A stretch of DNA of 64,000 nt from DAIRUS01 sp036803205 (GCA_036803205.1 DAIRUS010000002.1:1-64000); one strand, 5' to 3'; positions 50,986-59,084 are shown, counted from the stretch's first letter. Translations and numbers: made by a program. The notes: a model not told the origin generated them from the sequence alone.

Positions 50986-51546
50986 TTCTAATACAAAGGA
51001 TTCTAAAACAAAATATTCTGGCCCTCCTTTTTTTAGTTTACTTTCCATTATTTCAATAGAATTTACCTCAAAGCTTAAAGAGATTTCTTCTTCAATTACT
51101 GGTCTTTCTTCAGGATCAATCTGACGAAATTGCCATTGGCGAATTCTTCCCAAAGTAATGTGAGGTTTATATGGCCTGTTTTCATTTTCAGTCTTCTTAA
51201 TTAAAGAAAAAAGAGAGCTTTCTAAATTCCTTTGAAGATTTCCCAATTGAATACTTTTTTCTCCTTCCACCCAGACCATTCGTGGAGGCATTTTCTTGGG
51301 TGGACCATAACAAACTCTTTTTAAATTTATTAAAAATGATTGATGTTTGATTGCTACTTCTTTTGTAATCTTTAATATTTCTAAAAGCTGTTCATTAGAA
51401 ATATAGCCCAAAAAAATTAAAGTAATGTGCAAATTCTCTTTTTTTGTCCAGCGACAAGGAAGCTCTGGCCATTTTTCTTGAAAGGAGATAAGTTTACTTT
51501 TAATTTCTTCTGGTAGATTAATAGCAATAAAAATCCGGTGGAGCAT
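50980..51546 (-). CDS. thpR: RNA 2',3'-cyclic phosphodiesterase (LigT/ThpR)
   Basis: 188 residues of the 2H phosphoesterase superfamily. The two catalytic motifs are HITLIFLG (His40) and HITLGRI (about residue 132). The N-terminus MLHRIFIAINLPEEIKSKLI and the central MPPRMVWVEG are typical of ThpR. It opens 2',3'-cyclic phosphates on RNA ends. An extended -10 (TGGTATTAT on this strand, about 51555-51563) ends 8 nt before the ATG, so it is probably leaderless. Its 3' end overlaps the PhoU remnant. Confidence 0.9.
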   Translation of the reverse strand: MLHRIFIAINLPEEIKSKLISFQEKWPELPCRWTKKENLHITLIFLGYISNEQLLEILKITKEVAIKHQSFLINLKRVCYGPPKKMPPRMVWVEGEKSIQLGNLQRNLESSLFSLIKKTENENRPYKPHITLGRIRQWQFRQIDPEERPVIEEEISLSFEVNSIEIMESKLKKGGPEYFVLESFVLEK

Positions 51547-51574
51547 ATTTTTTCATAATACCATATTTTCTAAA

Positions 51575-51604
51575 AAAAATCCCCGCCCAGAGGCGGGGAT
51601 TTTC
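51575..51604 (-). terminator. Rho-independent terminator after tdk
   Basis: On the minus strand the 9-bp stem ATCCCCGCC/GGCGGGGAT around a 4-nt loop is followed by eight T residues. It begins right after the tdk stop codon and lies upstream of thpR. Confidence 0.9.
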
Positions 51605-51605
51605 A

Positions 51606-52199
51606 CTAACAAGGAGGTTCATAACACTGAGAACATCTGGCTTCATAGGTTTCTTCTCCTCCAATCAAAATCAAAGGGCTATCTTTTTTTGCCGGTTTTC
51701 CGTTAATTAGGCGTTGAGTTCTAGTAGCCTCTTTTCCACAGACGACGCAAACAGCATGAAGTTTGATTACCTCATCAGCCAAGGCTAGTAAAATTGGCAT
51801 TGACCCAAAAGGTTCAGCTCTAAAATCTAAATCTAGCCCAACAACTATCACATCTTTCTCTATTTCAATTAATTCTTGAACAAATTTTAGGAAACTCTGA
51901 GAAAAAAATTGCCCTTCATCTATATACACTTTCTCAGCCAAGAGAATTTTTTGTTGAAGTTCTTTTGATAGAGAAGAAAATTTTGTTATCTCATGATTTA
52001 TCCGATAACAAGGCAACCGAAGAGTACGATAGTGGGTGACAATTTCATTCTTTTCATATCGGGTATCAAGCTTAGGTTTTAAAAGAACAATTTTTTTCTT
52101 TGCTATTAAGTCTCTTTTTGCCCTTCGCAACAACTCTTCGGTTTTACCAGAAAACATGCATCCTGTAATTACCACTAACCGTCCCACTTTTCTCTTCAT
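51606..52199 (-). CDS. tdk: Thymidine kinase (type II)
   Basis: 197 residues. P-loop GCMFSGKTEELLRR (13-26), DEGQFF (catalytic Glu in VYIDEGQFFSQ), GLDLDFRAEPFGSM, and the zinc lasso with CVVCGKEATRTQR and CSQCYEPPC supplying Cys ligands. It phosphorylates thymidine for salvage, consistent with a lifestyle of nucleoside uptake. A strong Shine-Dalgarno AAGGAGG lies 4 nt before the ATG, and a terminator follows the stop. Confidence 0.96.
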   Translation of the reverse strand: MKRKVGRLVVITGCMFSGKTEELLRRAKRDLIAKKKIVLLKPKLDTRYEKNEIVTHYRTLRLPCYRINHEITKFSSLSKELQQKILLAEKVYIDEGQFFSQSFLKFVQELIEIEKDVIVVGLDLDFRAEPFGSMPILLALADEVIKLHAVCVVCGKEATRTQRLINGKPAKKDSPLILIGGEETYEARCSQCYEPPC

Positions 52200-52262
52200 T
52201 TTTCCTCCTTATTTTTAAGGTTCCAAGAATTAGTTTATCAAAAATTTATTTTAAAAATCAAA

Positions 52263-52290
52263 TAAAAAGCTCCTCCCAAAAGAGGAGCTT
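52263..52290 (-). terminator. Bidirectional terminator after the LAGLIDADG-like gene
   Basis: Stem AAGCTCCTC/GAGGAGCTT, loop of 6. The minus strand continues TTTTATTTGATTTTT and the plus strand ATCTTTTTTT, so it could work both ways. It overlaps the stop codon of the gene at 52289. Confidence 0.85.
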
Positions 52291-53059
52291 ATCTTTTTTT
52301 GTCAATTCGCCATTTATAGCCGAGAACCTTTTGGAGCTTTTTAGGACAGGGTCCAATGTAATCAAGAAACCGTTTAGAGTCGACAGAGGGTAGCTCTATC
52401 ACCTTTTTTGAATGAAGATATAATCGCGACTGACAACCAATTCTTCTTAACTCTTGACGCAAGCGTTGAAAGCTTTGGGAAGAATATCGAGTCACGGCAA
52501 ATCGAATTTTATTCCCCTTTCCAAGATAGCCACCGCGCAAGTACCAAAGCAAAGCTATTGTTGGAGTAAGTTTCAAATCTGGCGGTACTTCCTTTTTTCC
52601 TTTTCGATACCAACGAAACCAGATTTCTGTTAGTTCATAGTAAGCCCAGCTGGTATACCGCCAATATTGAGATCGTTGGTGAAATCGATTTTCTGTCATT
52701 GGAACAATTTTACCTTGAGGCTCAATTCCACTTTTATTAAGCTGCTCGGCGATCCATTTAATGTATGGAAGCTTGGTTGAAGCCTGAGTAAAAAAATAGG
52801 TCTTTTTTTTCGGATGATGACTTACCAAAGAACCCCCACCCAAAAGCAAACCATCCAAGAGCTCTCTTAGTCCAGGAGAAAGAACACAATGTTTAGCTCT
52901 AAAGATGTATTTTGGTTCGATTCCATATTTTTTTGCTCGTCTAGAAACGGCCATCGGACTTACTCCATCAATTTTAGCTATTTCCCTCATCGAGAATCCT
53001 ATCTTGATGAGGGTCCGAAACTTTTCAGGGTCCTGAGAAAGCTGTTTTCTTTTCTTCAT
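52289..53059 (-). CDS. HTH plus LAGLIDADG-like protein without catalytic acids
   Basis: 256 residues from ATG 53059, which has AGGAGGG 5 nt upstream; the frame extends 22 codons further but into the promoter. The N-terminus holds a helix-turn-helix (FSMREIAKIDGVSPMAVSRR, about 24-43). Then come two LAGLIDADG-like repeats: LLDGLLLGGGSL (about 89-100) and ALLWYLRGGYLGKG (about 190-203). In active homing endonucleases each motif ends G-D or D-D; here both read G-G, so the metal-binding acids are lost. It is therefore more likely a DNA-binding regulator, by analogy with WhiA. It is free-standing with its own promoter and terminator. Confidence 0.72.
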   Translation of the reverse strand: MKKRKQLSQDPEKFRTLIKIGFSMREIAKIDGVSPMAVSRRAKKYGIEPKYIFRAKHCVLSPGLRELLDGLLLGGGSLVSHHPKKKTYFFTQASTKLPYIKWIAEQLNKSGIEPQGKIVPMTENRFHQRSQYWRYTSWAYYELTEIWFRWYRKGKKEVPPDLKLTPTIALLWYLRGGYLGKGNKIRFAVTRYSSQSFQRLRQELRRIGCQSRLYLHSKKVIELPSVDSKRFLDYIGPCPKKLQKVLGYKWRIDKKR

Positions 53060-53096
53060 CTTTACCCTCCTTTTTAAATTTAGAGTGCTAAAATAA

Positions 53097-53125
53097 TTTA
53101 TATAAAATCTTCTTTTAATTGTCAA
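53097..53125 (-). promoter_or_regulatory. Promoter of the LAGLIDADG-like gene
   Basis: Minus strand TTGACA (53125-53120), 17-bp spacer, TATAAA (53102-53097); start near 53090. The leader begins with TTAGCACTC (53091-53083), identical to half of a CIRCE operator, but the other half is missing. Confidence 0.75.
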
Positions 53126-53166
53126 TCTTTATTTTCAAAACGGCTTTTTTGGGGTAGAATAAAATA

Positions 53167-54183
53167 ATGAAAGAAGCTTATTTATATAAGAAATTGTCTA
53201 ATAAAAAAGTTCAATGCCAAAATTGCAGCCATTACTGTGTTTTGTCTCCGGGAGAAAGAGGAAAATGCGGAGTGAGAGAAAACATTGATGGAAAATTGTA
53301 TGCTCTAAATTATCGAAAGGTCATTGCCTATCATATTGATCCAATTGAAAAAAAACCATTTTTTCATTTTTTACCGGGAAGTTATTCTCTTTCGATTGCC
53401 ACTGTTGGTTGCAACTTTTCTTGTTTTTGGTGTCAGAATTGGGATATTTCCCAAAATTTTAAAAATGTTAAAGAAATTCCCGGAAAAGATTTATCGCCGG
53501 AAGAAATTGTTGGTCTGGCTTTAAAAAATGAATTGCCAAGCATTTCTTATACTTATACCGAACCAACCATCTTTTCCGAATATGCCCTCGAAACAATGAA
53601 AAAGGCAAAAGAAATGGGATTAAAAAATAATTGGGTAACAAATGGCTTTTGGTCAAAAGAATTATTTGAGTTAATTTGGCCCTATTTGGATGCTGCTAAT
53701 GTGGACCTGAAAGGGTGGTCAGAACAATTTTATCAAAAATATTGTGATGGAAGACTTCAGCCTGTTTTAGATAATCTAAAATTGATTAAGAAAAAGAAAA
53801 TTTGGCTTGAGGTGACAACTTTAATTATTCCCACTTTAAATGACAAAGAGGAATGGTTTGAGGAAATTGCTAAATTTATTAAAGAAGAATTGAACGCGGA
53901 AACCCCTTGGCATGTTACTCGATTTTCTGGAGCAATTTCTTGGAAAATGCAACATCTTCCCGATACTTCAGTTGAAACTTTACAAAAAGCTTGGCAAATA
54001 GGTAAAAAAATCGGCCTAAAATATGTCTATACCGGTAATATTCCCGGCCTCCCCTCAGAAGACACTTTTTGTCCAAAATGTGGTGCTTTGGTAATAGATA
54101 GAACAAATTACCTTATTCACCGTCATGATAAAAATGGTAGATGTCCAAAATGTAAGCAAGATTTAAATTTAATATTAAAATAA
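53167..54183 (+). CDS. amrS: AmmeMemoRadiSam system radical SAM enzyme
   Basis: 338 residues. An N-terminal cysteine-rich segment (VQCQNCSHYCVLSPGERGKC) precedes the radical SAM core TVGCNFSCFWCQNWDIS (Cys-x3-Cys-x2-Cys) with SYTYTEPTIFSEY, GLKNNWVTNGFW and VDLKGWSEQFYQKYCDG. A C-terminal zinc ribbon (CPKCGALVIDRTNY and RCPKCKQDL) is present. The family is related to pyruvate formate-lyase activases; its substrate is unknown. It occurs with AMMECR1 and Memo-like proteins, both in this window. TAGAAT ends 6 nt before the ATG, so it is likely leaderless. Confidence 0.92.
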   Translation: MKEAYLYKKLSNKKVQCQNCSHYCVLSPGERGKCGVRENIDGKLYALNYRKVIAYHIDPIEKKPFFHFLPGSYSLSIATVGCNFSCFWCQNWDISQNFKNVKEIPGKDLSPEEIVGLALKNELPSISYTYTEPTIFSEYALETMKKAKEMGLKNNWVTNGFWSKELFELIWPYLDAANVDLKGWSEQFYQKYCDGRLQPVLDNLKLIKKKKIWLEVTTLIIPTLNDKEEWFEEIAKFIKEELNAETPWHVTRFSGAISWKMQHLPDTSVETLQKAWQIGKKIGLKYVYTGNIPGLPSEDTFCPKCGALVIDRTNYLIHRHDKNGRCPKCKQDLNLILK

Positions 54184-54232
54184 AAGCTCATCTATATATT
54201 TAAATCAGCACAGAAAAATACCAATTGATTTT

Positions 54233-54865
54233 ATGCCTTTAGTTTTTGCTTCAATTTCACCCCATCCGCCAATAATTTTACCCTCAGTGGGTTCATCTCA
54301 AGATCGAGCCCAAGTAAAAAATACAATTGAGGCACTAGAAAACTTGGGAAAGAAATTGAAAGAGGCAAAACCGGATTTAATAATAATTTCCTCACCTCAC
54401 CCTGATTGGGGATTTAATGTCCCCCTTTTCTTTTTAGCTCAAAATTTTAAAGGAAAAATCGAACCTATTCTCATTGGTTTAGAAGAGCCAAAATTTTATT
54501 TTGAAGAAGGGAAAAACCTCTATCTAAAAATTTCCAGAGGTCCGACCCCTGAGAGGACTTTTGAGAGGGTTGGGATAATCGCCTCCGGTGATCTTTCCCA
54601 TTGTCTAAAAGAAGAAGGTCCTTATGGATTTCATCCTGACGGCCCAAAATTTGATAAAGCATTCATTGAAGCATTAAAAAAGAAAGATATAGAAACAATT
54701 TTAAAGTTAGATGAAATGTATCCCGAGGCTGGCGAATGCGGTTTGAGCTCTTTTTGTTTTCTTTTGGGGATTTTAAAAGCTTCGGGCCTCAACTGGCAAC
54801 CGGAGATATTGTCATACGAAGGACCTTTTGGTGTTGGATATCTGGTGGCAAATTTCAAATTTTAG
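54233..54865 (+). CDS. Memo/LigB-like protein (AmmeMemoRadiSam protein B or extradiol-dioxygenase domain)
   Basis: 210 residues of the class III extradiol dioxygenase/MEMO fold: FASISPHPPIILPSVG (metal His pair, residues 10-14), IIISSPHPDWGF, GIIASGDLSHCLKEEGPYGF and GECGLSSFCFLLG. It begins 49 nt after the radical SAM gene on the same strand. It corresponds to the dioxygenase-like half that in many bacteria is fused to AMMECR1; here the AMMECR1 part is a separate gene at 59300. The function of the system is not established. Confidence 0.8.
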   Translation: MPLVFASISPHPPIILPSVGSSQDRAQVKNTIEALENLGKKLKEAKPDLIIISSPHPDWGFNVPLFFLAQNFKGKIEPILIGLEEPKFYFEEGKNLYLKISRGPTPERTFERVGIIASGDLSHCLKEEGPYGFHPDGPKFDKAFIEALKKKDIETILKLDEMYPEAGECGLSSFCFLLGILKASGLNWQPEILSYEGPFGVGYLVANFKF

Positions 54866-54879
54866 AATAAAAATTAACC

Positions 54880-54908
54880 TTGACTTTCTCTTAATTTTAA
54901 TTTAAAAC
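54880..54908 (+). promoter_or_regulatory. Promoter of tRNA-Ser
   Basis: TTGACT (54880-54885), 17-bp spacer, TAAAAC (54903-54908). It ends 10 nt before the tRNA. Confidence 0.6.
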
Positions 54909-54918
54909 AAACTATCCC

Positions 54919-55008
54919 GGAGGGGTCGGATAATGGTATTCCACCGCTCTTGAAAAGCGGCGTCCATTTTTAATGGACTTGCGAGTTCGAATCTCGCCCC
55001 CTCCGCCA
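54919..55008 (+). tRNA. tRNA-Ser(UGA)
   Basis: 90 nt with a long variable arm (GTCCATTTTTAATGGAC hairpin). Acceptor GGAGGGG pairs with CCCCTCC; anticodon stem CCGCT/AGCGG encloses CTTGAAA with anticodon TGA; T arm GCGAG/CTCGC; discriminator G73, the serine identity base. The 3' CCA is encoded (55006-55008), unlike the Ala and Lys tRNAs in this window. Confidence 0.95.
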
Positions 55009-55219
55009 AGTTTTATCAAGTTTTATATTCAGCGAAATTGAAAGATGTTGCTTCGGCACAAAGCGCCGCAGGATGGTATTTTTCCGCTAAGAAAATCACT
55101 AAAGCTTTTTGGAGTGAGCATTAATAAATTAACAAAATAATTGTTACTAAAATTGTCGGCGGGTGGTAAACTATAAGTAAAGAAAGGTTTTCAAAAAATA
55201 ATTTAACTTTAAAAAAACT

Positions 55220-55846
55220 ATGAATCAAGAGAATGTGAACAAACTTGTAGATTGGATAAAAGCAAATCGCAATTATCCAATTGAACAACTTCGGCAATCT
55301 GCCCTACAGGGCGGAGCAAGTGAAGAAGATTTTAATGCGGCCTTAAATATCGTCAACGCGCCGGCGGCCGTATTGGAGTATAAGGGTGTTGGCATAAGAT
55401 TTTTTGCATTGCTAATTGACACAATAATTTTCGGTATTTTGTTGTGGCTGTTTATGAAATTTTTTTCAGGTACATATGTTGGCGGTTGTGATTCCGATTT
55501 TAATATCGGTGCTACCATTCCGATAGACCAAAATAAAACATTTTATGGCTTGTGTGGTTTTTCAGCTCAACTCTACTTTTTAGCAATTTTTACTTATTAC
55601 GTTTTGTTTGAATGGAAGCTCGGCGGAACACTTGGAAAATTGGTAACTGGAATGAGAGTTGTAAAATCGACGGGCGAACCGCTCGATTTGAAAGCTTCGC
55701 TGATAAGAAATGTTATGCGTATCGTAGACTTTTTACCATTCTTTTATCTTGTCGGTGCTATCTCTGTTTGGAATTCCAAAACAAAACAAAGAATCGGAGA
55801 CAGATTAGCAAAAACGGTTGTGGTTTCTAAAAATAGCATTAAATAA
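55220..55846 (+). CDS. RDD-family membrane protein
   Basis: 208 residues. The N-terminal 45 residues (NKLVDWIKANRNYPIEQLRQ, ASEEDFNAALNIV) look like a small helical UBA-like domain often placed before RDD or prepilin proteins in CPR. The RDD domain starts at GVGIRFFALLIDTIIFGILL (Arg-Asp), with FEWKLGGTLGKLVTGMRVV and RNVMRIVDFLPFFYLVG (Asp), and ends NSKTKQRIGDRLAKTVVV. Three TM helices. RDD proteins are implicated in transport of small molecules or ions; the role here is unknown. It is followed 5 nt later by another membrane protein gene. Confidence 0.85.
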   Translation: MNQENVNKLVDWIKANRNYPIEQLRQSALQGGASEEDFNAALNIVNAPAAVLEYKGVGIRFFALLIDTIIFGILLWLFMKFFSGTYVGGCDSDFNIGATIPIDQNKTFYGLCGFSAQLYFLAIFTYYVLFEWKLGGTLGKLVTGMRVVKSTGEPLDLKASLIRNVMRIVDFLPFFYLVGAISVWNSKTKQRIGDRLAKTVVVSKNSIK

Positions 55847-55851
55847 ATCTT

Positions 55852-56505
55852 ATGAAAAAAATTTCTACAATTTTATTTGCCGTTAGTTTGCTTTTAGTCG
55901 GAACAACTGTTTTTGCTCAAACAGTTCTCTTTCCGACTGATAAACAACAAATCGCAAATAACTTAGATAGCTTGGTTCAAGCAGTCAATGCTGGTGATAC
56001 GCAAAAAATTTCCACCTTAATTTCTCCAAACAGCCAAAAATTATTATCTGATATACAAGAACGAATAAGGGGCGGAATTGCATATCAACTCGATTACCGT
56101 CCGCTTGATAGGAATTTTGAAATAATTAGTCAAAACCAAGTAAAAGTTAAAGCAAGATTTGCCGCTTCTGGTGTTGGTTGGAAAGTTAGCGGTTTATCAA
56201 CATTCTTTGTTTTTGAAAAGCAAAACAATCAATGGCTCATTACTGATACGGATTTCTACAAAAAATTAGGGGCTGATTATGTTTTTGGAATATTAAAACG
56301 GGTGTTTATTTTTGTCGGCCCGGTATTTCTTCTGCTTTTTGTCTTTTGGCTTTGGATGCTGATCGATTGTGTCAAAAGGGAATTTGACGACAAAGCATTG
56401 TGGATAATATTACTTATCTTTCTAAACTTTATCGCCGCATTTTTGTACTACTTCATCGTCAAGCGAAAAAATATAACTCGCAAGCCACTTGAGTTTAAGA
56501 TGTAG
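55852..56505 (+). CDS. Exported protein with NTF2-like and PLDN-type membrane regions
   Basis: 217 residues. A signal peptide (FAVSLLLVGTTVFAQ, cleavage after FAQ) is followed by an extracytoplasmic domain of about 120 residues (IANNLDSLVQAVNAGDTQKI, then WLITDTDFYKKLG), similar to NTF2/DUF4440-type small folds. Two C-terminal helices follow with the pattern FWLWMLIDCVKREFDDKALW and LNFIAAFLYYFIVKRK, as in the phospholipase-D N-terminal membrane domain family. It is coupled to the RDD gene (5-nt gap). The function is unknown; a membrane-linked binding role is possible. Confidence 0.7.
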   Translation: MKKISTILFAVSLLLVGTTVFAQTVLFPTDKQQIANNLDSLVQAVNAGDTQKISTLISPNSQKLLSDIQERIRGGIAYQLDYRPLDRNFEIISQNQVKVKARFAASGVGWKVSGLSTFFVFEKQNNQWLITDTDFYKKLGADYVFGILKRVFIFVGPVFLLLFVFWLWMLIDCVKREFDDKALWIILLIFLNFIAAFLYYFIVKRKNITRKPLEFKM

Positions 56506-56562
56506 CGTAAACGCAGTTAGTAAGATGCTATGTCTATAAGTGAATAGCCCAAAAGAAATTCG

Positions 56563-57198
56563 TTGGGCGATCTGTCTTTATGGTTTTTGCTGTTTTCAAA
56601 TGTCGCGACAATCTTTTTCGCAATAACTGAAAACTGGAATTTATTAACCATAATGTGGGTGTATTGGCTTCAGAGTATAACCATTGGATTCTTTAATTTT
56701 ATTCTGATACTTCAGCTAAAAGAATTCTCCACTGAAGGATTTAAGATCAACGACCGACCCACTCAACCCACACAAAGCACAAAAATTTTTACTGCATTTT
56801 TCTTTTTGTTTCATTTTGGATTTTTTCATTTCGGTTATTTGATGTTTCTTTTAGCGGGAGCATTTACTAAAGCATATGGAAATACGCTAAACTCCGCTGA
56901 ATTAAAATTTATTTTGTTAACCGCCCTGCTCTTTTTTATCAACCATCTTTTTTCTTATTTTTCTTTTTCTTATTTTTACAACAAACCGCCAAATACCAAA
57001 AAAACAAAATATCGACTCGCTCATGTTTTACCTTTATCCAAGAACAATTCCAATGCATCTGACAATAATTTTTGGCTATTCGTTTGGCAGTGCCTTGCCT
57101 TTATTCTTGTGCTTAAAACATTCGCTGATGCTATAATGTATGTTGTAGAGCACAATGTTTTGAGAAAAGGCGAAGAGCAACAAACGCAGATAATTTAA
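56563..57198 (+). CDS. Polytopic membrane protein (DUF6498-like)
   Basis: 211 residues from TTG 56563, with about five to six TM helices. The N-terminal NWNLLTIMWVYWLQSITIGF pattern, an HFGFFHFGYLMFLLAG helix and the later FINHLFSYFSFSYFYN resemble the DUF6498 family; that match is uncertain. The start is odd: an upstream ATG (56530) is in frame but followed by TAG at codon 6 (56545-56547), so either translation begins at TTG or the 5' end carries a nonsense mutation. The function is unknown. Confidence 0.6.
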   Translation: MGDLSLWFLLFSNVATIFFAITENWNLLTIMWVYWLQSITIGFFNFILILQLKEFSTEGFKINDRPTQPTQSTKIFTAFFFLFHFGFFHFGYLMFLLAGAFTKAYGNTLNSAELKFILLTALLFFINHLFSYFSFSYFYNKPPNTKKTKYRLAHVLPLSKNNSNASDNNFWLFVWQCLAFILVLKTFADAIMYVVEHNVLRKGEEQQTQII

Positions 57199-57453
57199 GG
57201 CGGCGTATTTTGCAAAGCGAAATACGAAAAATTGCGGAGGCAAAAAAGCGAGGGCGGGCAAAAATTCCTTTCCCCCAACCTCTTTTCCTTCCCGTCCCGC
57301 CCGAACGGAAAAGTTTTCTGCTCTGTCGTCTCGCCGAAGGCGGGAGCAATCAAAATTCAAAGTCCGGATTTTCGTCAAAAAAAGAAAAAAGTTCGGATTT
57401 TGTCCAAAAGGTACCGCAGTACTTTAATTTAAAAGATTGAAAAGGAGGTAAAA

Positions 57454-57520
57454 ATGAGAAGGGAGAAACTGGTGGAATTACTGAAAGAATGTCAGAGAAA
57501 AAAGCAAAGTGTAGGCATTT
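57454..57520 (+). CDS. 5' end of a gene cut by a scaffold gap
   Basis: A perfect Shine-Dalgarno (AAAGGAGGTAAAA then ATG 57454) starts MRREKLVELLKECQRKKQSV and the frame is open to the Ns at 57521. The strong ribosome-binding site, rare here, suggests a well-expressed protein. About 100 nt or more are missing. A good terminator follows the gap, so the whole gene may be only about 60 codons if the gap size is real. The family is not recognisable from 22 residues. Confidence 0.55.
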
Positions 57521-57620
57521 NNNNNNNNNNNNNNNNNNNNNNNNNNNNNNNNNNNNNNNNNNNNNNNNNNNNNNNNNNNNNNNNNNNNNNNNNNNNNNNN
57601 NNNNNNNNNNNNNNNNNNNN
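57521..57620. other. 100-N scaffold gap
   Basis: A run of exactly 100 N, probably a fixed placeholder, so the true gap length is unknown. Unlike the gap at 47179, its flanks share no sequence. It removes the body of the gene starting at 57454. Confidence 0.95.
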
Positions 57621-57628
57621 TTTAAAAT

Positions 57629-57660
57629 AGACCCAAACTTGTGTTTGGGTCTTTTCTCTT
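57629..57660 (+). terminator. Rho-independent terminator
   Basis: Stem AGACCCAAAC/GTTTGGGTCT (10 bp), loop TTGT, then TTTCTCTTTTTTTT. It ends the transcript of the gene interrupted by the gap. Confidence 0.92.
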
Positions 57661-57730
57661 TTTTTTAAAAATTGAGATAATAAAGAAGAATATTCTATAA
57701 TAAAAAAGAAGATTCTTTAAGTTATTAACC

Positions 57731-58486
57731 ATGAATTCAAAGTTAATTGAAATAAAAAAGGCGGAAAAGATTGTTTTTGTTGGCGATACTCATGGCGATT
57801 TAGAAGCAAGTCAAAAAGTTATTAAGAATTACTTAAGGCCTGAATATAAAATTGTTTTTTTAGGAGATTATGTTGACAGAGGCCCTTTTTCAAAAGAAAA
57901 CCTTGATTTTTTATTAGAAATGAGAAGAAAACATCTTAATCAAATTTATTTATTACAAGGAAATCACGAAGGGCATTACATTTTAAAATTTTCTCCAGCC
58001 GAATTTTGGGAAAGTTTGACACCAAAAGAATATCAAAAATATTCTTCAATAGTTGAAAAATTCCCTCTCATTGTCATAGCAAAAGATATCATTGCCCTTC
58101 ATGGCGCCATTCCCGAATTGGACGAAGGGCTACGGCTACATAACAATGAACTTTCTGGACAGATTGAAAAGATTAAAAATGGTGATGAAAATTGGTTTCG
58201 GATTTGCTGGGGAGATTTTATTGAAAAACCTGGAAGGTATTTAGGAATTAACCCCTTTTCTGGTCGTCCCCAATTTGGCCAGGATTATTTTTTTAGGTTA
58301 ATGGAAAAGTTTGGAAAAAAAGTCTTAATTAGATCTCACCAACCCGATTGCCCAAAATTTATGTTTGAAAAAAGATGCTTGACTATTTTTACTTCTTCAA
58401 CCTCTGCCAAAGAACGAAATATTGCCATTTTTGATTTCCAAAAAGAGATTAAAAGCGCCCAAGATTTGGAAGTGAAAAGAATATGA
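57731..58486 (+). CDS. PPP-family metallophosphoesterase (Ser/Thr phosphatase-like)
   Basis: 251 residues with all PPP metal motifs in order: GDTHGD (18-23), GDYVDRG (47-53), GNHE (77-80), LHGAIPE and RSHQPD near the C-terminus. This is the eukaryote-like protein phosphatase/ApaH superfamily; the substrate may be phosphoproteins or dinucleotides. The N-terminus has no signal. A TATAAT (57696-57701) lies upstream. It overlaps the next phosphodiesterase gene by 4 nt, giving a two-phosphoesterase operon. Confidence 0.88.
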   Translation: MNSKLIEIKKAEKIVFVGDTHGDLEASQKVIKNYLRPEYKIVFLGDYVDRGPFSKENLDFLLEMRRKHLNQIYLLQGNHEGHYILKFSPAEFWESLTPKEYQKYSSIVEKFPLIVIAKDIIALHGAIPELDEGLRLHNNELSGQIEKIKNGDENWFRICWGDFIEKPGRYLGINPFSGRPQFGQDYFFRLMEKFGKKVLIRSHQPDCPKFMFEKRCLTIFTSSTSAKERNIAIFDFQKEIKSAQDLEVKRI

Positions 58487-58980
58487 AAATTGCCATCATT
58501 TCAGATAGCCATGATAACTTGGCAAATTTGAAGAAAGCCCTTTCCTTAATCAAAAAAGAAAGAGTTAAATTTCTCATTCATTGTGGAGATATTTTTAAAC
58601 CTGAGATGCTCAAAAAAATCTTAAAAAATTTTTCAGGAAAGGCAAATTTTGTATTAAGTGATGTTGATGAAGATTATTTCCAAAATGTTGAGGAAGACTA
58701 TTTTAAAGATTTGCCAAAATGTAGGATTTGGAAAAAATTTGGTGAGATGAAAATTAAGAGTAAAAAAATTGCCTTTTCTCACTCCCCAAAAATAGCCTTA
58801 AAATTAGCTTTTTCTCAAAAATATGATATTGTTTTTTATGGCCATTTACACAAACCCTGGCAATCAAAAATCAAAAAAACAAAATTGGTCAATCCGGGAA
58901 ACGTTGCCGGTTTATTTTTTCGCTCCAGTTTTGCCATCTACGACCTAAAGACCGAAAAACTGGAATTAAAAATTTTATAA
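58483..58980 (+). CDS. YfcE/MJ0936-like phosphodiesterase, atypical
   Basis: 165 residues. The metallophosphoesterase motifs SDSHDN (8-13), HCGDIF (D and G at 38-40), SHSP and YGHLHKP are present, and the C-terminus KLVNPGNVAG is typical of YfcE. The usual central GNxD/E motif, which supplies a metal-ligand Asn, is replaced by VLSDVDED, so the metal site is altered and activity may be changed. The ATG overlaps the previous gene's TGA. The natural substrate is unknown. Confidence 0.82.
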   Translation: MKIAIISDSHDNLANLKKALSLIKKERVKFLIHCGDIFKPEMLKKILKNFSGKANFVLSDVDEDYFQNVEEDYFKDLPKCRIWKKFGEMKIKSKKIAFSHSPKIALKLAFSQKYDIVFYGHLHKPWQSKIKKTKLVNPGNVAGLFFRSSFAIYDLKTEKLELKIL

Positions 58981-59084
58981 ATTTTTCCTTATATGGAGTT
59001 GATGATTGCAGCATCCATTATACCTTCTTTTCATATTTTTTTGAGAGATAGAGTGTATCATATCATATGAATCAGTAAAAGGAC

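Noticed and set aside
53083..53091. CIRCE half-site GAGTGCTAA near the LAGLIDADG-like gene
   Set aside because: The second inverted half at N9 is absent; a single 9-mer match in 64 kb can be chance.
55009..55132. Open frame after tRNA-Ser (ASAQSAAGWYFSAKK...)
   Set aside because: No start codon, no family match and only about 36 codons; could be debris but not supportable as a gene.
57210..57440. Overlapping frames in the GC-rich stretch after the DUF6498-like gene
   Set aside because: Three frames on both strands are open because of base composition; no start signal or family match.
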